Source: an uncultured Clostridia bacterium (GTDB lineage: Bacteria > Bacillota_A > Clostridia > TANB77 > CAG-508). From it: 27,015 nucleotides of DNA. The stretch lies in NCBI GenBank assembly GCA_947624725.1, contig CANQLP010000012.1, positions 1 to 27,015 on the forward strand, given 5' to 3'. Both the position numbers and the translations under genes were made by a program. Position 1 is the stretch's first letter. The number at the start of each line of letters is the position of its first letter. Under the pieces are notes generated by a model. The model made no database searches and was not told the DNA's origin. It saw nothing but the letters and a program-made list of their open reading frames with translations. Positions 1 through 8,956 of the stretch are shown here, piece by piece.

Positions 1-1
1 T

Positions 2-659
2 CAGCAAACAAAAACAAATACAACAGGAGGGCAAGTGGTAACATTTAACTGTACAGGACAAAAAAGTGCAACAAAGTTTAATTGGACAGTTACAGTATCA
101 GATACCAGAAATTCAGTAACTGGTTCAAATTCTACATCTACACTTTGTGGGGATGCAGTTTGGTGTACAGGAAAAAGAACTGCTTATTGCCCGGGTTGTC
201 GGTGGATATGGGCAATACTGGGTACAAGATAGCCACCCAACCACTAACTATTGGATTAAGAGTATCGATAAATATTCTGCCCATACGTATAAACACGATT
301 ACTGTTCAAAGTGTCATAAATACTACTCAACACAATATTATTGGTTACTATCCTGCTGCCTTTCTAGCAACCACTCTTTGGGTAGTCACGAGGAGGACTT
401 ATGTGAGGACTGCTATGCGGCTTCTGGATGGAATACGCTTATTACTGTGGGATATACTTTCGACTGCGAGAAGGGCGCCGGCCACTATAACCAAACGATT
501 AATTTTCCTTCGCTAGAGTATAATACTAAGAAGACCTGCTACACATGTTCTGGAAGTGGCACAGTAACTTTCCCTTGCGTACATTCAAAAACCTCTGGAC
601 ATTATTACTGTAGTACACATGGTAAGGATTGTGGTGCTACTCAGACACATTCAATATAA
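2..659 (+). CDS. Cys-rich hypothetical protein, 5' truncated by window edge, one CGGN site
   Basis: The gene enters the window already open. Reading from base 2 gives a Thr/Asn/Ser-rich start, then a Cys-rich region with paired motifs CPGC, CSKC, CEDC and CYTC plus a CSGSG stretch resembling a DnaJ-type zinc-binding knuckle. The conventional frame breaks at 200: TGT CGG TGG reads into an early stop, while TGT + CGGT (Gly) gives CPGCGGYGQYW and stays open to the TAA at 659, about 218 visible residues. Balanced Cys pairs suggest metal binding or disulfides. Lacking the N-terminus, I cannot say whether it is secreted. Base composition (GGCGCCGGCC near 473) is richer in GC than the neighbours, so it may be acquired. 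No family was recognised. The join is supported by uninterrupted Cys-pair spacing, not by homology. Confidence 0.55.
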
Positions 660-672
660 AAAATAACAAATT

Positions 673-715
673 ACAAAGAATGAGCTGTTTTAGGCTCATT
701 CTTTGTGTTATACAT
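673..715 (+). terminator. Rho-independent terminator after the Cys-rich gene
   Basis: A 13-bp perfect stem (ACAAAGAATGAGC at 673-685 with its complement at 694-706) encloses an 8-nt loop, starting 14 bases after the stop codon at 659. The T-run is weak, but position and stem strength fit a transcription end. Confidence 0.7.
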
Positions 716-751
716 AAGTTTTTCCCTTTCATTTATGCATAATAAAACATA

Positions 752-780
752 TTGCACTAAAATTTTTGTTATGATATAAT
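752..780 (+). promoter_or_regulatory. Sigma-A-type promoter for smc
   Basis: TTGCAC (752-757), a 17-nt spacer and TATAAT (775-780) lie 41 bases before the smc start. A strong AGGAGG ribosome binding site follows at 811-816. Confidence 0.65.
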
Positions 781-821
781 TTGCTTTATAGCAGAAATAT
801 GAAAAGAAGTAGGAGGCAGTC

Positions 822-3800
822 ATGTATTTAAAAAGACTAGAGATGCAAGGATTTAAATCATTCGCAGATAAAACCGTATTAGAATTTATGCCAGGTATTA
901 CAACAGTTATTGGACCAAATGGCTCTGGTAAAAGTAATATATCTGATGCAATAAGATGGGTACTTGGAGAGCAAAGTATGAAATCTTTAAGAGGAGCAAA
1001 ATCTGAAGATGTTATATTTGCTGGTACACAAAGTAGAAAATCATTAGGCTTTGCAGAGGTTTCTCTAGTATTTGATAATACAGATGGAAAGCTTCCAGTA
1101 GAATACACAGAAGTTACAGTTACAAGGAAACTTTATAGAAGTGGTGAATCAGAATATTTAATAAATAAAACACCATGCAGATTAAAAGATGTAGTAGAGC
1201 TATTTTTAGATACAGGTATTGGTAAAGATGGATATTCAATAATTGGGCAAGGTAGGATAGATGAAATTTTAAGCAATAAATCAGAAGAAAGGCGTAATAT
1301 TTTTGAAGAAGCTGCTGGAATTATGAAGTACAAGACAAGAAGAATAGAGTCTGAAAAAAAGCTTGAAAAAACTAAATTAAATTTACTTAGAATTAATGAT
1401 GTATTATCAGAAATAGAACAAAACTTAGAACCTCTTAAACTACAAGCAGACAAAGCTAAAAAGTTTTTGGATTTAAGAGAAGAATTAAAAAATATAGAAG
1501 TAGGGCTATTTTTGCATAATATTGCTATTTACAAAGAAAATTTAGAAAAAATTATAAATGATGAACAAATTTTGAAGGACCAAAATGATGATGAGAATAA
1601 CAAATTAAATGAGTTAAATGAATTAAAACAAAAGTTAAAAACAGAAATAGATAAAATAACTCTTGATATAGAAGAAATGCAAAATTTAGGTTCACAAAAT
1701 ATACAGGAAAAAGAAAAATTAAATTCAGAAATAAATATTGCAAAAGAGAGAATTATAAATAATAAAGAAAATCATTCAAGATATGAAAAAGAAATAGAAG
1801 AAATAAATGCAAGAATGCAATCTCTTGAGGAAGAAAAAGTACAAAAAATAGAAAAGAAGGAGAGGCTTTTTGCAAATAAAGAAAAATTTGAAAAAGAATT
1901 AAAAGAGAAGGAAGAAGAACTTGCAAAACTTACAGGAACTCTTACAGAGAAAGAAAAAGAAATAGAAGCAAAAAAGGCAGAAATAGAGAATTTTACAGAT
2001 GAAAAGTATGAAAAGTTAAATGAAATTAGCATAATAGATACTACAAATGAAAACATTGATAAAAGAATAAAAACTTTAAAAACAGAGATACAATTTGCAA
2101 TATCTGAACTTGATAGTAATAACTTAACAAAGCAAGAAATTTCAAATGAGATTTATAAAATAGAAGCACAAAAAGAGAAATTAACAAAGCAAATAACTGA
2201 AATAACAGCTAAACAAGAAGAACAAGCAAAAAAAGTAAAAACATATAACGATAATATAAATAATTTACAATCAGAATATAGGATAAAGGAATCTAAACTT
2301 AAATTTTTAATAGAAACAGAAAAAGAAAAAGAGGGATATTCTAAAACAGTAAAGGAACTTTTAATTGCATGTGAGAAAGTTCAAGGACTAGGAGGACACT
2401 CACTTCGGAGTTTTAAGTGACCTTATAACAGTTGATACTAAATATCAAATAGCGATTGAAATGGCACTTGGAATGACACTTCAAAATATAGTTACAAATA
2501 CAGAACAAGATGCAAAAAAACTTGTAGAATATTTAAGAGAAAACAAGTTAGGTCGTGCATCATTTCTTCCAATTAGTTCTGTTAAAGGAAAGAAAATAGA
2601 TAGGTTTAGCAAGGGAAGCATTAAAGGAAGTGCCGTTATTGCATCAGAGATTGTAAAAACAGATAAAAAATTCGAAGGAATAATAGCAAGTCTTTTAGGA
2701 AGAACCGTAATTGTAGAAGATATGCAAGATGCGATAGATATAGCAAAACAAAATGGATATTCATTTAAGATAGTAACTCTTCAAGGTGATGTTATAAATG
2801 CAAATGGAGCAATTACAGGAGGCTCATATACTCAAAAGACAGTTAATATTTTAGGCAGAAAAGGACAAATTCAAGATTTAGAAAAAAGCCTAAAAGAGAT
2901 TGATGAAAAGATAAAGAATCTAACTTTAGAAAAAGAAAAAATAGAAAATGAAGACGGAAATTATGATGAAGAAATGGAAGGACTAAGGCAAACCCTTCAA
3001 GAAATAGAAATAACCCATGCAGGAAATATTCAAAAATTAGCATCAGTTCAAGAAAATTTGGATAAAGTAAGGGTAAGAGTAGATAAATCAAAAGAAGAAA
3101 ATGAGCAAATAGAAAAAGAAAAGCAAGATAATTTATCAAGAAAACAAGAAATAGAAGTATATCTAAAAGAACACGAAAGTAGGATGGAGACACTAAAAGC
3201 AGAGATTGATGAGTTTGCAAGGCTAAATGCAGATAATCAAAAATATATTGATGATTTGAATTTTGATGTTACAAATTTAAAAATATCAGTATCGTCTTTT
3301 AATGAAAGTGAACTTTCTATAGATGAAATGGTAGAAAGAATAAATCAAGATATTGAAAATAACAAAACAAGTATCCTAAATAAACAAAGTAGCATGCAAA
3401 ATGCTATATCAGAAAATGAAAACTTAGAGCACAAAATATTAGAGTGTGAAGAGAAGATAAATGAATTAGATGAAAAGGCTAAAAACAGTGGAGACGATAT
3501 ATTAAAGCTTAAAGATGAGAGAAGTAAAAAGAACGAACAAATAGAAAAAACAGAAAAAGAAATTAATGATAAAATGCAAGTAACAGATGGACTAAAAGAG
3601 GAAATAATAAAAATCGGAGTAAAGAGGGACAAGGTAAAAGAAGATATAGATACCTTTATTACAAGACTTTGGGATGAATACGAGATTACTCCAAATAATG
3701 CAAAAGATGAATATAAAAAGCCAGAAAATGTTGCTCAAACTACAAAAGAAGTAAATAGACTTAGAAATGCGATAAAAGATTTAGGAAGTGTAAATGTAGA

Positions 3801-4374
3801 TTCAATAGAAGAATACAAAGAGGTTTCAAAAAGATATGACTTTATGTGTGAACAAAGGTTAGACATTGAAAGCACCATGCAAAAATTAAGAAATGTAATA
3901 CAAGAAATGACAGATATTATGAAGGAGCAATTTACAAAACAATTTGAGATAATTAATAAAAACTTCGGAGAAGTATTTAAAGCACTATTTGGAGGGGGAA
4001 AAGCATTTCTTGTTTTAGAGGATGAAAAAAATATCCTAGAATGTGGAATAGAAATAGTTGCAGAACCACCAGGAAAGAAGCTACAAAACATGACACTTTT
4101 ATCTGGTGGAGAAAGAGCACTTACAGCAATTGCACTTCTTTTTGCAATGTTAAATATAAATCCATCACCATTTTGTGTACTTGATGAAATTGAAGCAGCT
4201 CTAGATGATGTAAATGTTTACAGATTTGCAGATTATTTGAAAAAATTCTCAAATGAAACACAATTTTTGGTAATTACGCACAGAAAAGGAACTATGGAAT
4301 CAGGAAATTCTGTATATGGTATAACGATGGAAGAAAACGGAATAAGTAAGCTTTTATCTATGAAATTAAAATAA
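822..4374 (+). CDS. smc: Chromosome segregation ATPase SMC, read through one CGGA quadruplet
   Basis: SMC is the ATPase of the bacterial condensin complex (with ScpA/ScpB) and organises and segregates the chromosome. Walker A GPNGSGKS is at residues 31-38. Long Glu/Lys-rich coiled coils flank a hinge. The C-terminus carries the ABC signature LSGGERALTAIALLFA and the Walker B segment VLDEIEAALDD. The start follows AGGAGG by 5 bases. Conventional reading stops at 2420, in the hinge. At 2406 the codon is CGG: TCA CTT CGG AGT hits a stop within five codons, while CTT + CGGA (Gly529) continues GVLSDLITVDTKYQIAIEMALG, the expected hinge sequence. The joined protein is 1183 aa, normal for the family. 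No other lesion is present and coding quality is equal on both sides, so this is not an ordinary pseudogene. Confidence 0.95.
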
Positions 4375-4380
4375 GTATAA

Positions 4381-4422
4381 AGTTTCTAAAATTGGTTAAC
4401 ACTAATTTTAGAAACTTTTTTT
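4381..4422 (+). terminator. Rho-independent terminator after smc
   Basis: A 13-bp perfect stem (4381-4393 with 4404-4416) and a 10-nt loop are followed directly by a run of T, starting 6 bases after the smc stop. Confidence 0.85.
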
Positions 4423-4439
4423 AAGGGAGGATAAAGCTT

Positions 4440-4553
4440 ATGGAGGAAGATACGACTAAATATGGAGAGTTTATATCTTCATATTTTGCATGGATAACTT
4501 TAGAGAAACAGAAAGAGACTGCAAAAAATTTAGAAAATATTACAAAAAAATAA
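4440..4553 (+). CDS. Small hypothetical protein, 37 aa
   Basis: A short ORF starts MEEDTTKYGEF and ends LENITKK. It has a good AAGGGAGG ribosome binding site about nine bases before ATG. It is acidic at the start and Lys-rich at the end, with a central aromatic segment (FISSYFAWI) that could form an amphipathic helix. It lies between the smc terminator and the clpC promoter. I do not recognise a family. Support is the ribosome binding site and codon composition like the neighbours; with so few codons it could still be chance. Confidence 0.45.
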   Translation: MEEDTTKYGEFISSYFAWITLEKQKETAKNLENITKK

Positions 4554-4571
4554 CAAGTTTTGTCGAAAGGC

Positions 4572-4599
4572 TTGTTTTTACTATAATATCTGATATAAT
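4572..4599 (+). promoter_or_regulatory. Probable promoter for clpC
   Basis: TTGTTT (4572-4577), a 16-nt spacer and TATAAT (4594-4599) lie 34 bases upstream of the clpC start. No CtsR-type operator repeat was recognised. Confidence 0.5.
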
Positions 4600-4633
4600 A
4601 ATTTGCAAAAAGAGTTGAAAGGATAATTAAAAT

Positions 4634-7086
4634 ATGACATATAAATTTACAGATAGCGCAAGAAAAGTTATCGAATATGCAAATGAAATAACATTAAAAC
4701 TTGGACATAGTTATATAGGAACAGAGCATATTCTTTATGGGCTTACAAAAGAGAAGAAAAGCATTGCAAATAAAGTATTAGAAATGCAAAATGTAAATTC
4801 AGAAAATGTACTTTCACAAATAGAAGAAATAATGGGAAAGATAGATACAAGGTCAAAGAAAATATTAGGTTTTACCCCTAGAACAAAGAAAATATTAGAA
4901 AATGCCTCTATTGAAGCGAGTAAAACAAAATCTGATTATATAGGAACAGAGCATTTACTAATTGGCATAATGCGTGAAGGAGATAGCGTTGCAATTAGGA
5001 TACTCTTAAATTTACAAGTAAATTTAAGAGTTGTTTATGACGATATTTTAAAGATTATAAATGAAACAGAATCTGAAGATAATAGGGCAAAAGAAAAGGG
5101 AAGCAAACTAGAGAGTGACTTAGCTTCATCACAAACACCGACATTAAATCAATATGGAGTAGACTTATGTGAAAGTGTAAAAAGAGGAAATTCAGATCCA
5201 ATAATAGGAAGAAAAGAAGAAATTGAAAGAGTAATACAGATATTAACCAGAAGGACAAAAAATAACCCATGTTTAATTGGTGAACCAGGAGTTGGAAAAA
5301 CAGCTATTGTAGAAGGACTAGCTAGAAAAATAGTTTTAAATGAAGTGCCTGAAATGTTAAAGAATAAACGAGTTGTAACCCTTGATATATCAAGTATGGT
5401 AGCAGGTGCAAAATATAGGGGAGATTTTGAAGATAGGATAAAAAAGGCAATAAATGAAGCAAAAAGAGAAAGAAATATAATATTATTTATAGATGAGATA
5501 CATACAATAGTTGGAGCAGGTTCTGCAGAAGGCGCAATTGATGCTGCAAATATATTAAAGCCAATTTTAGCAAGGGGAGAGATTAGCTTAATTGGTGCAA
5601 CAACGATTGATGAGTATAGAAAATATATAGAAAAAGATGCAGCACTAGAGAGAAGATTTAGTCCTGTTACAATTGAAGAGCCAAGCATAGAAGACACAAT
5701 TACTATTTTAAAAGGGCTTAGAGAAAATTATGAAGCACATCATAATGTAAAAATTACAGAAGAAGCAATAGATGCAGCAGTTAATTTATCGGTTAGATAT
5801 GTATCGGATAGATTTTTGCCAGATAAAGCGATTGATTTAATAGATGAAGCTGCTTCAAATGTAAGAATGATTAAATATACAGCTCCAGAAAAATTAAAAA
5901 TGCTTGAAGAGGCAATGGCAAAAATTAAAGAAGAGAAAGAAGAAGCAATACATTTACAAGATTTTGAAAAAGCAGCTCTTCTTAGAGATAAAGAGGAAAA
6001 GCAAAGAAAAAAATTAGAAAAAGAGAAGGAAAAGTGGGAAATAGAAAATGTAAAGGCAGTAATGTATATCACAGAAGATGCTATATGTGAGGTAATTGCC
6101 AAATGGACAGGCATTCCTGTAAAGAAGATTACTCAAGATGAAAATGAGAAACTTAAAAACCTAGAAAAAGAATTGCAAAAAAGAGTAATTGGACAAGATA
6201 AGGCATTAGAAGCAGTAAGTAAATGCATAAGAAGAGGAAGAGTAGGGATTCGGAGATCCAAATAGACCGATTGGTTCATTTTTGTTTTTAGGACCAACAG
6301 GCTGTGGAAAGACGGAAACTGCAAAAGCATTATCAGAAGTATTATTTGGGACAGAAGATTCAATAATAAGAATTGATATGTCAGAATATATGGAACAGCA
6401 TTCAACTGCGAAACTCATTGGCTCACCTCCTCGGATATGTAGGGTATGATGAAGGTGGATATTTGACTAAAAAAGTTAAACAAAAACCATATTCAATAGT
6501 TCTCTTTGATGAAATAGAAAAAGCACATCCAGATGTTATGAATATGTTACTTCAAATATTAGAAGATGGAAGATTAACAGATAGTACAGGAAGAGTCGTT
6601 AGTTTTAAAAATACTATCATTATAATGACATCAAATGTTGGAGCAAGATTCATGGCAGAAAGTAAGAAATTAGGTTTTGCAAATTCTAAAGATGATAAAG
6701 AAGCAGAAATGAAAAATATCCAAAAAGAGGTTTTGGGAGAAGTAAAAAAGGAATTTAGACCTGAATTTATAAATCGTATAGATGAAGTAATTGTGTTTAA
6801 TAAATTAAGTGATGAAGATTTAGAAAATATTACTGCTTTATTGCTTGATAATTTAAAGAAGAGACTTGAAAAACAAGAAATTTTAATAGACATTGATGAG
6901 AATGTAAAAAAATATATAGTAAAGCAAGAAACAGAAAAAAATTATGGTGCAAGACCACTAAGGCGTGCAGTTCAAACAATAGCAGAAGATAATATAACAG
7001 ATGGAATAATAAGGGGAGAAATTAAGAAAAGTCATAAAGTTATTATGACTATAAAAGATGATAAAGTAGTATTTTTAGATAGTTAA
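4634..7086 (+). CDS. clpC: ATP-dependent unfoldase ClpC, read through two CGGA quadruplets
   Basis: ClpC is an AAA+ unfoldase that feeds proteins to the ClpP protease. It has a double Clp_N repeat (residues ~1-145), AAA-1 with Walker A GEPGVGKT near 216 and the pore-loop segment YRGDFEDR, a UVR-type coiled segment near 436-456 (which marks ClpC rather than ClpB), and AAA-2 with Walker A GPTGCGKT near 554. Conventional reading breaks twice. At 6251, ATT CGG AGA should be ATT + CGGA (Gly540), giving [20 protein letters not shown]. At 6432, CCT CGG ATA should be CCT + CGGA (Gly600), giving [12 protein letters not shown], the second pore loop. The joined length is 816 aa, as expected for ClpC. 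Both Gly residues are near-invariant in the family. No mcsA, mcsB or ctsR gene precedes it here, unlike the Bacillus operon. Confidence 0.95.
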
Positions 7087-7555
7087 TTTTGCTTTGGTGA
7101 AAAATAGGCACAATCAGAGGAAAATGTTACAGTTTTTGCAAGAGTCAAGTCATAAGTGCATTTTCCTTCTTTTTGATATATGCAATTACTTGTACAATTT
7201 ATATTTGTCAAGTTTATCACCTCACTATTTTGTTAGTATGCGTAGAACAGGTGGAATTTATGCAAAATGTGCTTAAATTTTGGTTTTTGTATTTATAACG
7301 ATATTTACCATAAATTACCAAAATGTCGAATTTTGTCGAATGATTTTTCTTGACATTGAATCAAAAACATGATATAGATAATGGCAAGCTTATGTTTTAA
7401 GTAAGCTTGTTATTATTTTTTATTTTATATTATAGTGAGAAGTCTTTAAAATTCACTATTCAAAAAATTAATTCTTGGCATTTCGCCAAAAAATTCAAAA
7501 AAATTTACAATTTAACAATTATATCTTGATTAAACTAATAAGTTAAGATATAATA
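7087..7555. other. Gene-poor stretch between clpC and the Rpn remnant
   Basis: No convincing gene on either strand in 469 bases. A 60-codon open frame at 7094-7276 has no ribosome binding site and no coding character. The visible structure is a promoter-like element with a hairpin just downstream (7350-7420) and a short hairpin TTGGC/GCCAA near 7476-7490. It may be decayed sequence belonging to the truncated nuclease gene that follows. Confidence 0.5.
7350..7420 (+). promoter_or_regulatory. Promoter-like element followed at once by a hairpin with T-rich tail
   Basis: TTGACA (7350-7355), a 17-nt spacer and TATAGA (7373-7378) match a sigma-A promoter. The hairpin CAAGCTTA/TAAGCTTG (7385-7392 with 7402-7409) and a T-rich tail begin about where transcription would start. 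It could be a very short transcript, a terminator of clpC read-through, or coincidence. Confidence 0.35.
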
Positions 7556-8171
7556 ATGAAAAAGAACTTAAAAATAACAAAGCAGATAAATAAGTATCAT
7601 ACAGTATGGAGCTTAAGGGAGAAAGATAATCCAGAGATAGAATTGACAGATGAGTTTGTAATACATATTATAGAGCTAGATAAATTTAATGACGAAGCAA
7701 GAGGAGAGGAAGAATATGATTGGATAAAATTTATAAAGGAGGGATTGAAAATGGGGGAACCTTTAAGAGCAGATAAGATGATAGAGGAAGCAAAGGAGGA
7801 ATTAGAAAGACTAGCATCAGATCCAGAGCTAAGTGAAAGATATGAAGGTAGGATAGAGTTTTTAAGAGACCAAATATCAGCGATGGAGGAGACAAATAGG
7901 AAAGCCTGGGATAGAGGTATGAAAAATGGAATGAAACATGGCATAAAGGAAGGAAGAAAGAAACGGCATAGAACAGGGTATAGAACAGGGCATGAAACAG
8001 GGCATAGAACAGGGCATAGAACAGGGCATGAAAGAAGGAAGAAAAGAGGTAATAATAAATATGCACAAAGAGGGAGCAGATATAGAGTTTATTGCAAGGG
8101 TTGTAAAGCTTTCAAAGGCAGAAGTTGAAGAAATTATTTGCGAAAACACTAAAAAAGAAAATATAAACTAA
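7556..8171 (+). pseudogene. C-terminal remnant of an Rpn-family (PD-(D/E)XK) nuclease, one CGGC site
   Basis: This matches the C-terminal half of Rpn/transposase-like PD-(D/E)XK proteins: a KYHTVWSLREKD-like segment, a helical linker, a run of Gly-phased repeats (GIEQGIEQGMKQ type), and a closing small helical motif IARVVKLSKAEVEEII. The N-terminal catalytic domain is missing. An in-frame TAA at 7544-7546 sits just before the ATG and no nuclease core lies upstream, so this is a truncated gene. The conventional frame runs through the repeats as RTGHRTGH-type sequence and ends at 8128. At 7964, AAA CGG CAT read as AAA + CGGC (Gly137) gives the expected Gly-Ile-Glu-Gln repeats and a typical C-terminus ending at 8171, 204 aa. 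The remnant therefore follows the same CGG rule as the intact genes. Confidence 0.7.
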
Positions 8172-8207
8172 ATTAATAAAAATAACAGTAAAATTCTCAA
8201 AAAACTC

Positions 8208-8236
8208 TTGATTTTTATTATAATTTATGTTATACT
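8208..8236 (+). promoter_or_regulatory. Promoter for rpmB
   Basis: TTGATT (8208-8213), a 17-nt spacer and TATACT (8231-8236) lie 45 bases before the rpmB start. A GAAAGGAA ribosome binding site follows. Confidence 0.6.
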
Positions 8237-8281
8237 ATCAAATAGTCGATTTATTACAATAGAAAGGAATGAAACAAGAAA

Positions 8282-8479
8282 ATGGCAAAGTGTGCAATTT
8301 GTGAGAAATCTCAAACAGTCGGAAATAAATTAAGTATTGCTCGTTCACATGTAAGCAAGAGAAGTAAAAGAACTTGGAAACCAAATTTAATTAGTGTTAA
8401 AGTTATGGAAAACGGAGAGCCAAAAAGAATAAAAGTTTGTGCTAAATGCTTGCGTTCTGGAAAAGTTACAAGAGTATAA
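8282..8479 (+). CDS. rpmB: 50S ribosomal protein L28
   Basis: L28 of the large ribosomal subunit, 65 aa. The start MAKCAICEKSQTVGNKLS and the Arg/Lys-rich SHVSKRSKRTWKPN segment are typical. The pairs CAIC near the N-terminus and CAKC near the C-terminus mark the zinc-binding form. It has no in-frame CGG. Two GTC GGA / AAC GGA junctions contain CGG out of phase and are read normally. It is monocistronic, with its own promoter and a terminator that can serve both directions against the facing spoVM. In Bacillus rpmB also neighbours spoVM. Confidence 0.97.
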   Translation: MAKCAICEKSQTVGNKLSIARSHVSKRSKRTWKPNLISVKVMENGEPKRIKVCAKCLRSGKVTRV

Positions 8480-8513
8480 TAAAGTAGCAATATAAAAAGA
8501 ATAACTGTAAAGT

Positions 8514-8542
8514 AAAAAGAGTAGATTCATTCTACTCTTTTT
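8514..8542. terminator. Bidirectional terminator between rpmB and spoVM
   Basis: A 12-bp perfect stem (AAAAAGAGTAGA, 8514-8525, with 8531-8542) and a 5-nt loop. The A-run on one side and T-run on the other make it functional for rpmB on the plus strand and for the minus-strand pair. Confidence 0.85.
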
Positions 8543-8570
8543 GTACATATGCACATATATGTAAAATTAT

Positions 8571-8645
8571 CTAGTCTTTTATACCAAAAATTAATTTTAC
8601 AATTCCTCTTAAAAATTTAGGAACTTTCTTTACAACAATAGTCAT
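8571..8645 (-). CDS. spoVM: SpoVM-like spore coat anchoring peptide, 24 aa
   Basis: A 24-residue amphipathic peptide starting MTIVVKKVPKFLRGIVK. It lines up with Bacillus SpoVM over the KxPKFLxGIV core, with the proline at position 9 as in SpoVM. SpoVM recognises the convex surface of the forespore membrane and anchors SpoIVA for coat assembly. Its neighbour rpmB is also next to spoVM in Bacillus, which supports the call. A possible AAAGGAG ribosome binding site lies 16 bases upstream, rather far. It is probably co-transcribed with the 49-aa membrane protein just upstream. The family assignment rests on remembered sequence similarity and synteny. Confidence 0.8.
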   Translation of the reverse strand: MTIVVKKVPKFLRGIVKLIFGIKD

Positions 8646-8668
8646 ATTTAAAATTCACACACTCCTTT

Positions 8669-8819
8669 CTAGCATGAGAGCCAAATTAAGCCTAAGATGA
8701 CAATAACAACGCCGGATTATAAATAGCCAACCACATAAAGGAAGTAATAATACAAAAAGCATTCCGAGCCCAAAACCAATCATACAAACAGCTAAAGTTT
8801 TCTTAAGAAGCCTAAACAT
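8669..8819 (-). CDS. Small two-helix membrane protein, 49 aa, one CGGC site on the minus strand
   Basis: Starts at 8819 with MFRLLKKTLAVCMIGFG after a strong AGGAGG. The first hydrophobic helix (VCMIGFGLGMLFVLLLPLCG) is followed by a second. In conventional reading the second is lost: ATC CGG CGT TGT gives Arg-Arg-Cys-Tyr-Cys-His and then a polar tail. Reading CGGC (minus strand 8714 to 8711) as Gly36 gives LFIIGVVIVILGLIWLSC and a TAG at 8669-8671. A second helix appearing exactly where the shift is applied is good evidence for it. It lies 23 bases before spoVM and probably shares its transcript, so a role in sporulation is possible. No family was recognised. Confidence 0.65.
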
Positions 8820-8956
8820 AATATCTTACCTCCTATTTTTATTATATTACATAAATAAAAAAAGGTTACAAAATATTATTTTACTAATAAAAGATGATTT
8901 AAAATAAATATTGAGTGTAAAATAGATATAGTATAAATAAAACTTTAGGAGAATGT

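Noticed and set aside
2406..2460. smc, clpC, dnaE and others as ordinary pseudogenes with random frameshifts
   Set aside because: All breaks have the same form (+1 at in-frame CGG before Gly), no random indels or internal stops occur elsewhere, and the affected genes are essential and otherwise perfectly preserved.
7094..7276. 60-codon open frame after clpC
   Set aside because: No ribosome binding site, unusual residue mix and no resemblance to a protein family.
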